Of a DNA stretch of 64,000 nucleotides, positions 22,563 through 34,500 are shown in pieces (the stretch's first letter is position 1; each line of letters begins with the position of its first letter). Made by a program: the position numbers and the translations under genes. Source of the DNA: Tanypteryx hageni (lineage: Eukaryota > Arthropoda > Insecta > Odonata > Petaluridae). Location of the stretch: contig CM054118.1 in NCBI GenBank assembly GCA_028673005.1, positions 60,197,401 to 60,261,400 of the forward strand, in the 5' to 3' direction. Under the pieces are notes generated by a model, which made no database searches, was not told where the DNA came from, and saw only the letters and a program-made list of their open reading frames with translations.

Positions 22563-22960
22563 TTATAATTAAAAAGGTGCCTATAGGCCGCGATTTCTCT
22601 CACTTCAACTTCTTATGGTAATATATTGATTATAATTATATAACTGGCCATAAAACTTATAATTTTTTCGTATTTGTGATAAAATATTGTCAGTTAAATT
22701 TTTCGTGTAATTCAGTTGGCTACATTATCCGCAGTTCTTCCGTCTAATTCCATTTTTTTATATTTTTTGAACAATCAAGAATTCTGTTCTGGATTTCGCC
22801 ATATTCTAAAGGCTTTGATATATTAAATCAGTGAAGATAATTAACAATTATTGATCGATTGCTAGATTAAGAGCCGGAAAAAGTAATTTAAGTAATCATC
22901 AGATGATAAATACATCCATTTCACACCTATTTATATGTCTTAATGTCTTTCTGAATGGAG
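22563..22960. other. No recognisable feature
   Basis: AT-rich spacer between the LINE and repeat copy A. Confidence 0.5.
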
Positions 22961-24501
22961 GACTGTCAAATATCGGGAATTACAGAAAAATTTATGAAGT
23001 TGTATTGTATGGCTATTGTTATAGGCAAATATAAAGTTCTTTCGTTAACTTTTTCGCAATTATTTATAAAAAAGCAATTTAAAACGGACGACTTATGCCG
23101 AACCCGATCACATCCGATTGGTAGCCGAAGTTGGCCGAGTGTTTAGTGACGTCAGTGCATGTTAGCCGATGCTAGCCGTGCTAGAAGTCATTGTGCCGGT
23201 ATAGAAGTAGAAGCTTGAAAGACATAATTCTGTTGTTTTCCACTATCCGCCGTCTTAGAAGAAATATTGGTAGAAGTACTGCATCTTCCTGCATTTATTT
23301 CGCTTTGTGTATTGCAAAATGGCATATGAAGGGTTTTTTGTTCTGATAATTTGCCCAACGTTAATTCGTGCATGCTTTTATAGTACATTGGAAGTCGAAG
23401 GGAGCAATACTCAGATGTTTAAATGCGTGGAGTGAAGGCGTACAGGTTTGTATTACATTTAATTGATAAACAAGTTCGTTGTAATGCTTTTATTTTCAGT
23501 TATTGTAATAGTAGTTACTATTATTTCGACTGAAACGCAGAAGATTTGTAAAAGATAGATTGACGTCTTAAAAGAGCTTTCCCACACTAAATGAATATAA
23601 CAACTCTAGTTTTAACTAATATTATAGAATATTCTTTTATGTATTGTTTCCCATGCTGTCCTTGTATCTAGTAAGTAAAATATAGTTACATAAGTATACA
23701 AGATGTAATGGACGAGGCCGAGACTTCGTGGAATTCCACAATAAAATACCATGAACAATGTAAAATAGTATTTTTACTTTATCCATATACTTTGAGATTT
23801 CAACGCAAATAATACATGTATTGAGGTCCTCTGAACACGTTTTTGACCATTTTCTCGATGATGTCAATGTGTGTGTGTATTTGATAGCTTATTGTGGGTG
23901 CTCTAACTCAAAAACTGTTAATCCGGTCAACGTGAAATTTTATATTTAACATTTTTATATAAGGTAAAAGAAGTGATTAGTTTTTGGTAAAAATCGGTCT
24001 ACCGGAAGTTGGTGTTTACTCTTGTCACTTAGTCGTTATTTTGAAATATTTGCTTTAACATTTCATAAATGTAAAACTGTGCTGGAATAAAAGTTGTAGA
24101 AAATTGAATTGTATACAACCTTTGCTTAAAACATTTTCCATATAATGCATTGTTTAAGAGATATCTAATATTTTTAGCTGCCACCACCACGCCACCAACC
24201 TACGACTATTGTTAACAATTGACGCTTAGTTACACCTTACAGTTGGTAACACTCCTTTTTATTTTCTTGATTGTTGGAGCTTCTTGGCTATATCGAATAT
24301 CAGAAGGCTATGGTTTGAGTTAATTTATGTTCTTTGTAAAGTCTAAAATTTTCTCGCAGTTTCTTAAAATATTTATTATGTAACCTATTTGGAATTTTTA
24401 GAAATATTACAGATATGGAGAAAGTCATGTCGTGGCCACATCAAATTTTTTATTTATATTAAATTTTTGCTAATTTACACAAAATATATTAACTAAAACA
24501 C

Positions 24502-24551
24502 GACCGGTTTCGGTAAATAATCACCATTACCTGTCTTTTCAGAATCACCAG
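24502..24551 (-). ncRNA. Hammerhead-like motif HH2 (degenerate, copy A)
   Basis: Minus strand: CUGGUGA box (24551-24545), a 33-nt insert in the stem II position, then GAAACCGGUC with the ACCGGU palindrome. The same arrangement is in copy B with an intact CUGAUGA, so it is a conserved part of family AB. The stem II region folds as two small hairpins (CUG..CAG and GGUAA..UUACC) rather than one, and the box has U7 and A6 changes, so activity is doubtful. Confidence 0.4.
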
Positions 24552-24679
24552 GTCAAATATTGACAAATATTATACAAAATTAATGTGAAGAAACTTAGTT
24601 TCCGTCTAACTTGTCTATAAGAAATGTGGTGAAGTTTGTTGTTTTAAGTGTCTATCTTCCTTAGTTATTACCTATACTT

Positions 24680-25023
24680 ATGAAAAGAAAATCTGTAGAA
24701 GTGTTTGTAATAACTGCCTATCTCTTTTGGATATGTCGCGAATTTCATCGTTGCTTTTATGGCTTTTTTCTCCCTTTGAGGTCAATGAGGAAATACTCTG
24801 TTAGTAATGCTGTTGGATTTGTTAAACTGAAGCGAGAAGGAAAAATTCGTTTTGTTAAAGGGAATATTTGCCCTGAACAAAGAATAAGATAAAGAGGTTA
24901 TGAAGTGGTGGATTGTCACGACTGCCGTTATTTAGCGAAACATGGTCCTTCAAGATACCATGCTGTCATTTTTCTTTTCTTTGGTACTCTTCATCGAAAC
25001 TACATTTCAGGAGGCGAAACATA
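24680..25023 (+). pseudogene. N-terminal relic of a SWIM-finger/YqaJ-type protein (copy A)
   Basis: From ATG at 24680 the frame gives 70 residues ending AVGFVKLKREGKIRFVKGN then ICPEQRIR, followed by a TAA that copy B shares. Past that stop the same frame continues RGYEVVDCHDCRYLAKHG and then YHAVIFLFFGTLHRN. The order AVGxVKLKREG, CxVxPEHxxR, CHDC, (C)KHAVAFLxxLHRR is what I recall from a large family of insect proteins. Those have an N-terminal zinc-binding SWIM-like region and a YqaJ-type nuclease domain. Only the N-terminal region is left; the nuclease part is absent. The shared TAA means the repeat was probably spreading after the gene was already dead. Confidence 0.55.
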
Positions 25024-25025
25024 AT

Positions 25026-27339
25026 GTACGTATTTAATAATTTGGTATTTAGTAAAATTTTATGCCTTTCATATCTCAAACTTATTGCGCAAAAATCACG
25101 CCAATTTCAGTTTTACGGTTACGCTGTCCTTTTTAAACTTTGGTAGTCATAGATACGATTCAATCGATCCTAGCATTTGAGAGACATGAGGTGCCAGATA
25201 ATGAAGTGTAGAATAATTGTATACAAGCGGAATCTATTCGAAAAGTTTAATAGTTCCAAATTCGTAGGGAACTTGCGCGGTATAGTCATACGCACTGTTG
25301 CTAGTCAGTGTATGGTTAGATAAAAGCGCACCAGGAAATAAACTAATGCCTTGATTAATGCAAAGGATGTGTGCCTGAAGGAAGTTGAGTTACTCAAAAT
25401 TGCGTTGTACAAACAGTTTATATAATGTAGGGAAATTGTTCCCAACGTTTATATGCCCAAAGGCGTATTCATACTTAAAGGAAAATCCGGCGGGCGCCAA
25501 CATGATTATGCCTGCATCTTAAAGATGCGGCTTCCTTTTTCTCACAGACATATTTAAATTAGCATAGCCAAGACAATTATTTTATTCTTAAAGAAAACAG
25601 GTGAAATTAATACGAAGGTAGAGAATAATTCGTTAATAAGATCGAAAAAAATACATTTAAATCAAATCGAAATAAAATTGTGAAGCGTTCTTGACTTGAT
25701 TCAGATCTGCACTAATGTGAACGCTGACACCCGTTCGGGAGAACGTCCTAAGTTCGGGGCGTGTTCCTTAACAATAAAAAAATTCTTATCCCGGAAAGTC
25801 TTCAGTGGGAACGGCGTAGGTTTCGGCTTCCTGTAAGTTCAACGTTCTACTAATACTGTAGTAAGCTTAAAGATTTCCGTACATAACAATTTTCCAGTAA
25901 ATAAAATATCGTTTCGAAACATTTATATTTAAAATTGAAAGGATTTGATTGGAGAATCTCATCAAAACAATTAAAATCTTATACGATTCATTGAAATACA
26001 ATCTCTTCTGTTATTATTTTTTTAATTTCAGTTAATCAGTTAGCCTTTTACATTTTTTATCGCTGTCAGACGCTGACAATTACTTTATTGCTTGAGCATT
26101 CCAAAATCGTAGTTAGAAATGGATGCCGACATTTACATTTTTCTTTATATGGGAATTTACATTAATAAGTAGTACAAGCGAAAAAGATTCTTCGCCGTAG
26201 ATGAATCCACAATTACCCTTTGGTAATTAGTCAAATGTGTGTGATTAAGCATACAAGAATAAGCTCACTAGAACAGGCCCACCAAGAGTGTGGGGATACC
26301 GGGGAAAAATATACGTGGCTCGGGCCTCTGGGAGGGAGGGGGGACTGAAGAGTGGAGATGAAATTTAAAAATATTTACAAAGTAATTGATCAGATAACAG
26401 AAATATGTGATAAAGATTTATAGAGATTACCATTTGTTATCGTTTTGCCAACATCCACAGTATTTATCCTATTTGCAAAAATGTAATACGTATGCAGTTA
26501 TTATGTAGAGATATTAATAATTTCATTGGCGTATCGTTTGAATTTCAACTAATCTATAACTACCTCAATCTCTCTTTTTCGCATTTCGATATGTAATTTA
26601 GATAATTTTTTTATTCGCTAGCTTATGTTTTTTTCCTGTCACGTGGCCATCCAGCCCTCTTTTCCCTGCGAAGCGGGCTGAGAGGCCATATGCCAACCCT
26701 TCCCCAGGGACCGTTTCAGCTCATGGCGACCCTTACTAGGAAAGTTGCAGTTTCGCATTCATACCATGCCCTCCCATCTATCTTTCCTACAATTTCCCCT
26801 CCAGTACAACAGAACAGTGGCAGAGGGAGCAAATGGTAAGGGCTTACATCCACGCTAAAGTGGTAATAACAGTTTCTTGAGCTGATACAAACAAGGAACG
26901 CGGCTTACTGCTGTCCTTTTTTACCATCTTCCGTCCTACTATTCCCTCCCCTCTCGCTATCTCTCTTCCTCCATTTTCCTCTCGTAGCAACCAATTACAC
27001 CCAAACTCGGATCAGCCAGCGCATCCTTCTCCTCATAACAAGGGGGCGGAGTCGCCCACCGACCTACTTCCGCCCGCCCCCTGGGGGAGAATTCAAGATG
27101 TCAGGAGAGGAAAGCGAAGGAATGAGAATGGAGAAGAGAGATAGGGGGAGTATGTGTGCCGTGGTGAGGGTTTAAATGGAGGGAGAGAAGCTCGTTGAGA
27201 AAGAAGGTTTTTTTTATTCAAGCGTCTCTCGCGCTATTCGTCTCCGGGATTATAGTCGAGTTTTCGTCAACCCTTGGCCACTCGCTTGACGTCTTGAGAG
27301 GAAATTCCTATAACTTCTTCGCGTTACCCTCCAATACAC
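25026..27339. other. No recognisable gene
   Basis: AT-rich to ~26600, then GC-richer (26640-27340) with purine-rich stretches such as GGGAGGGAGGGGGGAC near 26332. No protein family, RNA or TE end recognised. Confidence 0.45.
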
Positions 27340-27653
27340 CCCTTTACCAGGGTCGGATTTACAAATAGGCAGAGTAGGCAAGTGCCTCGGGGCGGCCGCC
27401 CAGTGTGAGTCACTTGTTTTGCGCCATCAGCTGCGGCGCCGTCTTATCTGAACAAGTGGCCGAGCGAACTCTACGGTATTAACTCTGAAGTCGGAACTGA
27501 TGGTGCTGCCATTTTCGACCATCTTATTACAACAGTCTCTCGGACTTTATTTATTCCTTGCACTACTCCGAATAAAACATCGGGACAAATAAAAGTTGAA
27601 GGAGGGAATGGGTATCCACATGCCGGGAGTATAAATCCGTCACTGCCTTTTAC
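27340..27653. mobile_element. hAT-type MITE, ~298 bp
   Basis: Left end CAGGGTCGGATTTACAAAT begins at 27348; the right end TAAATCCGTCACTG ends at 27645, giving inverted repeats of about 14 bp with two mismatches. Flanks are 8-bp near-duplicates, CCCTTTAC (27340-27347) and CCTTTTAC (27646-27653). The subterminal AGTGCCTCGGGGCGGC is typical of a widespread animal hAT group. No coding capacity. Confidence 0.8.
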
Positions 27654-29659
27654 CCTTTTTGCGTGAAAGATTCTTTCCCTCTCACTAATCCTGATCCTCG
27701 TGGACGTCGGCTTAGCATCTCCGTAGTGTTCGTAGGTTGCCCATACATAGTACGTCCTGGCAACCAGTAATGTCAGCTGGTAAGGAAAAAGAGATTTAAA
27801 CTGAGTTTAAGAGGTGTATTGATTAGCGAAGAGAACGATACTCATTTGTGAGAAGAGCAATTCGTATAAATAGAATATTTACTTGAAATTAATGAGAACA
27901 TTCTGCCAGTGTCCGAGCCTTTGACGACCTCTAATGGCTAGACGTATATCAAATAATTTCCTTGTGATGTGTAGCGTCATAAATAATTGATAGATAAATC
28001 AACAATACTTGTGGCATAATTCAGACCTCGCCACTGCATCTCCAAGTAAAAAAAAGCTGATGATGGCATATCAAATTTAATAAATTATTTAGCATATAAG
28101 GACAAAATGGATAAATTATTTGTCTGAATATGGCTGAATTCTAGGAGAACCAATTGCGATTGTGTGTTTCAATTGAGTTTTCATTGAAATCTTGCTCAAA
28201 TGGGACTATTCTAATTACTCAAATCACGAAAAAAATCCATCTACGGAAGGCTAGCGCTACTAGAATATGTTACAGGCGATAAAAAGCTCGACAAAGTAAC
28301 TTACCGCTTTGGTCCTGGGGAAAACCACGTACGGAATCGGAGGGTAAGATATGGAGAGAGAGAGATAATTAAAGAAGGCCGAGGAGGACGAGAAAGGAGG
28401 CGATTAAGAGAGCATTAAAAAGAGAAGAAAAAGAGAGAAACGAAGAGAATGGAAATGAGTTGAAAGTGAAGAGAGCGATAGAGAAAAGGAATAAACGGGT
28501 TTCGAAATGAGTTACCGTAAGCCTTTCTCTCTCTCTCTCTCTATTTCTTTCCCTTTCTCACATTTCTCTGCGTTTCATTTTGTCGGAGACATGGTTAATG
28601 GCGTGGAAAGGGCGACACAACTCCCTATTCTCTACTTTGGTGGGATTGAGGGAATATATTAATTGCCGCAGGAGGGGCAATAACGAGTTTTAAGGAGCAT
28701 GCGATGATTAAAACGGTAAAATGGTCGGAAAATTCTGAGGGAAATTTGAAGGAAGAGGATAGTTTGTATACGTATCTATGTAAGTAAAATATGTCTTATA
28801 TATATTTTTTCACACGGACGTATTAAGGCGGACTTGTACCAAATAGCCATCGAGACTAAAAATAGCTTTATTTTTTTATTCCCACTAAAAAGAAATAGGA
28901 GCATACATTTTTGTTAAATGCGTCCCTATGGCGATTTCTGCCAATCTACAAATGGTTTCATAGTTCTCACGCCGTTTTCGACTCGAAAGGAGGGGACTAA
29001 TTGTTCGTCTCGCTCCGTTGTCATGGGTCGCGCAGTCGGAGACGTAATCTGCACAACGGGAGTCGGGAAATTGAAGTATGAAGATGAAACGTGGTATATC
29101 ACACGAGATTCCTTTGAACCGGGGAAGAGAGATCTTTTTTTTTTTCGGAGAGAAAAAACGAAGTTCCGTGGATTCCTTGGATGCCTTCAGGGCGATTGAA
29201 GGGTCTCCTCCGGAAAGCGCGGTAGGAGGAGAAGGAAATGAAATTAGCGAATCCTATTCCTCCCGTCGATAAAAAAATCTTGCATTATCAAGCGCCGTTC
29301 CCTTCAAGAAGCTCTTCAATTCGCCGTGTTCCGTGTCGGATTCGCTTCCACTCCTTCTTCTTTTGTGACAAAGCCATTCGAATCTTTTCTTCTCGCCCGT
29401 TTCCATTTTTAGCCCTTCTCAAATCCTTTTACCCTTTTCCATTCTTTTATTGACGTTGTGTGTCGCTTCTATATCACTTCTGGGGATCTGAGGTCTCCAC
29501 TAAATTCCCTATTCCTAATAGTCCCTCTCGTGAAATGTGCTGAATTACAATTAGAATAGCAAATTCATTGGAATTTCACCGTTGGGAATATAATACATAT
29601 ATTAAAATTTAGTAAAGAATATTTATTTAATTCCGCAAGCAGTACTGAGAATATGAGTA
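27654..29659. other. No gene; small purine-rich and CT patches
   Basis: Contains AGAGAGAG-type DNA at ~28350-28480 and (CT)9 at ~28522. Open frames at 28918-29453 overlap in several phases and resemble nothing known. Confidence 0.45.
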
Positions 29660-29775
29660 CAGTAGTCCCTCTCCAACCGCAGTGGATACGTTCCTGGCTT
29701 GACCGCGGTTGGAGAAACCTGCGGTTGGAGAGGGCCAAGGCTTATATAAAATAAGGGATTAGGGGGAGTAATACT
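29660..29775 (+). mobile_element. Pogo/Tigger-like end with strong hairpin
   Basis: Begins at TA|CAGTAGTCCCTCTCCAAC. 29667-29682 (CCCTCTCCAACCGCAG) is perfectly complementary to 29719-29734. Termini of the form TACAGTAGTCCCTC are common in animal Tigger/pogo MITEs. No matching right end was found before the SINE that follows at ~29778, so the element is truncated or interrupted there. Confidence 0.6.
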
Positions 29776-29777
29776 TG

Positions 29778-29980
29778 TCGGTCTCGGTGGCGGCGGGGTA
29801 ACGTCCTCGCCTGCCAATTCGAAGGTCGCGGGTTCGAATCCCGCCTAGGTGGGTTTTTCTCCACCTAGGGCATGGATGTATGTATGTGTTCGTCTATTGT
29901 TATTGTTAACATATTCCACTGTAAAATGGCTACAAAAGCTGTATGTGGAATTATTAAATAAATAAAAAAATAAAAAAAAA
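29778..29980 (+). repeat. tRNA-derived SINE, essentially complete
   Basis: About 200 bp. The tRNA-like head has a perfect T-arm at 29828-29844 (GCGGG TTCGAAT CCCGC; B box GGTTCGAATCC) and an A-box-like GTGGCGGCGGGGTAACG upstream. It is followed by a hairpin (CCTAGGTGG at 29844-29852, CCACCTAGG at 29861-29869), a body, and an A-rich tail AAATAAATAAAAAAATAAAA at 29955-29980. A T-run inside the hairpin loop (GTTTTTCT) could stop pol III early. A target duplication is not clear; CTTATA occurs on both sides but at uneven distance. Confidence 0.85.
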
Positions 29981-31443
29981 TCTTATAATGTGTACAAAAC
30001 ATGCTTAAAATTTCTATTTATCGTATTTGTTATCATTATAATTCTAATATATATTAAAATTCTTCGCGGGAGGTCCTCCTGCTCCCTTCCTAATTTTTCG
30101 AGGATGTCTGCAGATTATCGTCCTTTTCCACCCATACATGGCCATAAAGTTGGCTTCTATTCCAGCAGCTAAGCCCTCAATAGTGCTTTGCCAACCAGCG
30201 CGCTTCCGATATTACATATTTTCATCAAAACCGCGGAAACTATTGATGATATTGGTATGCAGTCTTTTTAAAAATATCACAACCTTGGTAATTATTTTAA
30301 AAACTGATGTGATCCTCTTCATTAAATAAGAAAGTCGTTTCTCGCAGATAAGCATTTTTAAGTGTCGACCTGAAATTTAAAATGATTTATACGTTTTTTA
30401 TATTTGTTTATGTATTTAAAAAAATTTACCGTATTTAATGCCTTCTATACTTTGTTTGATTTTTTTACACGTCTATAAGGCTCAGTTTACTAATTTTAAT
30501 CAAATATATTTGAGTCTTTTCGGGAGAGGAATCCATGATTAACAAACGTACTCGGCTTCGACTAAAATATATCAACTATACAAAATTTTGGTATGAAAAT
30601 TCAATTATATACTTTCATTTGCTTTTCCTCCACTTCGATGAAGATAGTGTTTTGGATAGCGATTTAATAAAAATTATATGAGAAATCTGTAAAATATAAG
30701 TAATTTATAGCCAGTTAAGGGGAACAGATAATGTAAACACAACAAATACTGTTATAAAAGCCGTGGTGATCGGAGGCCATTACAGGAATTTTTTTCCAAA
30801 ACACAAAATTGAGAAAGACAAATTATTACCAGAAAATACAAACAATAAAAAATAGCAGTAATGAGAGGAGGAGACAGTAGCTGAGGGATGTTGCCAAAAT
30901 GACATGAGGATTAAATATTAATCCAAACAATTATGCAGAATAAATAGCTCCAAAGAGTAAACAGAGATGTAAATACATAATAGTGCAATCAGACAGTAGC
31001 ACCATTTTTTCTTGAACTAATTAAATCTAGTAGAGGTTTCAAGTATAACATCACTTTTAATAATGACGATATTTGTTAATTACTGACGACTGTGTGGAGA
31101 AATGGGTAATTGATACTTTTAAGAAAACGTAAATTTAACGTAAATTTAAATACACGTGGATTTTCTCCATTATTGCTAGTATTAAGTTTGATCTAAACTA
31201 TAGGTTTAAAATAAAAGAGGTCCAATACTTAAAAAATAATTTAAACTATAAAATGTTAGCAACAACATTTTTGTAATTGTTTAGATTACATTTATCCCCT
31301 TTTCTATTAAACTGTGATATCGAAATTCGCACTGAACACTTACGTAGGCAATCAGACCGAAGAATTTGGAGCGGTTTTGCATACATTTAGGGGCGAGCTG
31401 GAAAACTGAGAAATGAGTATATATACTCATATATATACTCATG
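29981..31443. other. No recognisable feature
   Basis: AT-rich DNA with only short open frames. Confidence 0.5.
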
Positions 31444-31520
31444 CTGCTTGCAGGGGTCGAACCACCTCACCTGAGATAATCGTCGCGTAAGACGAGTGAT
31501 AGTCACCTCGGCCACCAGAT
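31444..31520 (-). repeat. tRNA-Ser-like SINE head or degenerate tRNA
   Basis: On the minus strand GGTGGCCGAGGTGACTATCA resembles the D-arm/A box of tRNA-Ser. It is followed ~45 nt later by GGTGGTTCGACCCC, a B-box match. The acceptor stem is not complementary and the B-box arm pairs poorly, so this is a SINE head or a decayed tRNA rather than a functional gene. The preceding (TATATACTCA)n patch at 31416-31441 is simple repeat. Confidence 0.5.
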
Positions 31521-34500
31521 CTACGTGTTGGCGCTGCGATAAATGTTAATTTGAATTCGCGTGGGAAGATAGATATGTACGAGTACATAGTATTAGTGGC
31601 ATTTTCATATTATTTTATTTTTTAAATTGTTTTCTTTTTAGTGGTTCATTTTTGTAATATCTTTATTTTACAACAGTTATCACATTATATGTACTATATT
31701 ACCTTAGCTTTCCTTTTCTGTATTTATATTGTTGAAGCGAATCTGAACAAATTAAAAGCGTCCCACATACCAAAGAGACTTAACAAACTATTGTCATTGT
31801 TCGTGGTGTAATAGAAGTCTCTTTATTTTAACGTGGATTTGTATTGATTCGAGCATTCCTACGTTTTTTGAAAGTATATTTCTACTAATAAGTTTAAGTT
31901 TTTATTTGTCGTAATTATTATTGATAGTAAGTTTTCATTTATCATAAAAACTTGTTATCTTGATTCATTTAAGATTATTCTGAAAAGTGTTTTTCCTATG
32001 AAAAGGTTATTGAAAACCTCGTAGGTGATCAACAGTTTCACTCCTACTAGTATCTATGGGTGAATTTCTTTGAACTAGCAGTATATTTTCGTTGATTTTA
32101 AGCAATATGAATGGATAAGTCAGTAGTTTCATTAATGAAACAAAAGATTCTATCAAACTTCTTAAAACTTATATACCAAATATTCTTACGTTTGCCACTG
32201 AGTTCTCTACTTCTGACTGCCATTCCTTCAACTGTAAAAAGATTAAAGGTTAAATATAGAAATCCTCAAATCACTCAACACTTTTGCAAATTTTTACGCA
32301 CATGCTAGCAGAAAGTTTATCATAATTATAATATATAGTTTATTCATATTAAAGTATTAACTATATAAAAGTTGGTTACAAAAATTCATTTTTATATCTT
32401 CACTTGTTTTTTGTATGAGGACGCGTTTATCCGCTCCAATTGGTGACGGATTGCCGTCAAATGTGTTGAAGGGTCTATTTTTTACACTATTTTCCTTTTT
32501 TCATGAGCAAGTGTTTTGAATGAAAATAGACACTTTTCTTCTGTTTGTCCATACATCCGTTTATTTCTAGGTAAGGGAACATTTTAGCCATTGTATACAA
32601 ATAAAAGCTGCCGTACCACTTTCAATAAATTATTTTCTGAATAAGTGTTACTAAAAGCTTCTAGTGAGGAAATCAACCGCAAATTGCAATAATGGAAAAT
32701 GTAATTCTGTGGAAGAATGCCAGCAATTATAACAAAATATCCACTAGGATTCGCGCGCATTTTCCGCGCATTGCAGGCGTCTACTTCTTAGCAGTAATTG
32801 AATGGGTATCATAATCAGGTTTATTTGAACCAGGAGAAATTTGAAATTTTTCACGAAAGAAAAGTTGAAATATATCACAGCTTTGTGGCATGAAATCGTA
32901 AATCTCTGGGGTAGATATCTTAAGTCGGCGAGACAAATAAGTATGCAGTCGCCAAGTTGAAGGATTTCTCTTGTATTTATCTTGGCAGTAGGGAGGAGAT
33001 ACAATGAGGAAAGTGTGGATTAGTTGAGTTAGGAAGGGAAAACGTATATTTAATTATTCTATTCAACTTATGTTCTCAATATTTTTCGCCCAGATGAATA
33101 TTTAACGAGGTACGTTGTAAAATGCATGTAGGTCCTTATGTAAAGTGGTCGTTATTATCGTCCTTTTTAACCAAAATTAGAATTGGTTTACAAATTTTAG
33201 TGAAACTCCGAAATACCAAATTGCATCAAAATACGTCCAGCGGTTCCCGAGTTGAAACATGCGGACGGAAACGTCCTCCCCTATATTCGTTCATTTCGTG
33301 CACTTAGTGCGAAGAACTCATAAATTACCATTCTGATATTTTCTCAAGTTATATCATCCTAGGAAAGAATAGAATTGAAAAAAGTATGAACGGGATCGTG
33401 ATTCATGCAAAATTATTACTGCCAACCAAGTAGTAGTTAGTTACTTCATGGTCTCTCTTACTTTATTTTATCGGCTTCTTTCTATCACTTGCTACTCTAT
33501 ATCCCTGATTATGCGTTATTCTTTAGACCTCCCGCAATTCCTTTCCCCTATCATATTATTCCTCCTCTCACCCTTTCCTTCTTTCCCGACGCCTTCTTAA
33601 CTTTCGGTGGGCGGAAGACTTCCACCACGTTTCGTTTTTAATTAAATCTATTCGTCTGATCACATTTCCATTTTTGCTCTTTCCCTTCCTCCATTACGGC
33701 TTTGAGACCTCCCCTCTCCCGTTCCTTCGTCACCATTTCTTTTTTCCTTCATCTTGCAGCAATAATTTTTCCTAGACGTCTTTGCTTCCGCCTTTTACAA
33801 TGCAATGATGCTTTCACACATCATCTCATCAAGTTCTTATTTACGTTAACCCTTAATTCGCCGAGTTTAGTTTGTTAAGACGTAGTTACTTACAATTCCT
33901 ATAATGAGGGAAGGACTGCGTAATAAGGACCGGCACCGTTAGCAAATATTTGCGTTTGATTCCTCTGCAAGCCGTCAAGGGCGTAAGGAAGCGACCGCAG
34001 TTGAACAAGTGGCGCCATTTCTGAAAGAGTTCCAATATAGTACCTCTTTGCCTGTGTTCGTCCGATAGAACCGGTAAAAGGAAGGATCATTGCCCGGTAA
34101 CAGGAACCACTGTCGACTTCATGGGCTTAAGAACGTCTTCAATTCTTTCAATTAGCCGCAGACGGGGGTTATCTTCGTTTTACGCCCTGCTGATTCACCT
34201 CTTGCCTACGCGCAATGTGTATCTAAGAAGCAATGCAATGAATAGCTGGATTGCAAGGGAGGAGAGAAACCTGGTGCCGGCTTTTAGCCTGCTCTTAACG
34301 AAGAGCACCAAGGGAGCCAAGGGCTTAATGTTCCTTCTGAAGGACGGAGTGTTGATTTGAGCGCGCTCCTTATTTGTCTTTTTCTCATTGGTTCGTCCTC
34401 GTCTCCTTAGTTCCAACAAGCACAGATAGGGGGCCGGGCGTCCTCGGAAAAAGTCCTGCAGGATTAGAACCGGATGTCGCTTTTAGCAGATCATGGTGGG

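Larger units (their letters stand above)
22961..25025 (+). mobile_element. Dispersed repeat family AB, copy A (carries a SWIM/YqaJ-type gene relic)
   Basis: Matches 41852-43139 in inverted orientation from GACTGTCAAATATCG at its left end to ACCATGCTGTC at ~24967. Copy A has about 680 bp (roughly 23755-24440) that copy B lacks, an insertion in A or a deletion in B. Order along the + strand: a GC-richer leader, an intron-like segment (ACAG|GTTTGTA ... TTATTTTCAG, ~23443-23502), a hammerhead-like motif on the opposite strand, then a short coding relic. No terminal inverted repeats or target duplication were found, so the mobilisation route is unknown. Confidence 0.8.

Noticed and set aside
31444..31520. 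Functional tRNA-Ser
   Set aside because: A and B boxes are suggestive, but the acceptor stem does not pair and the T-stem is poor.
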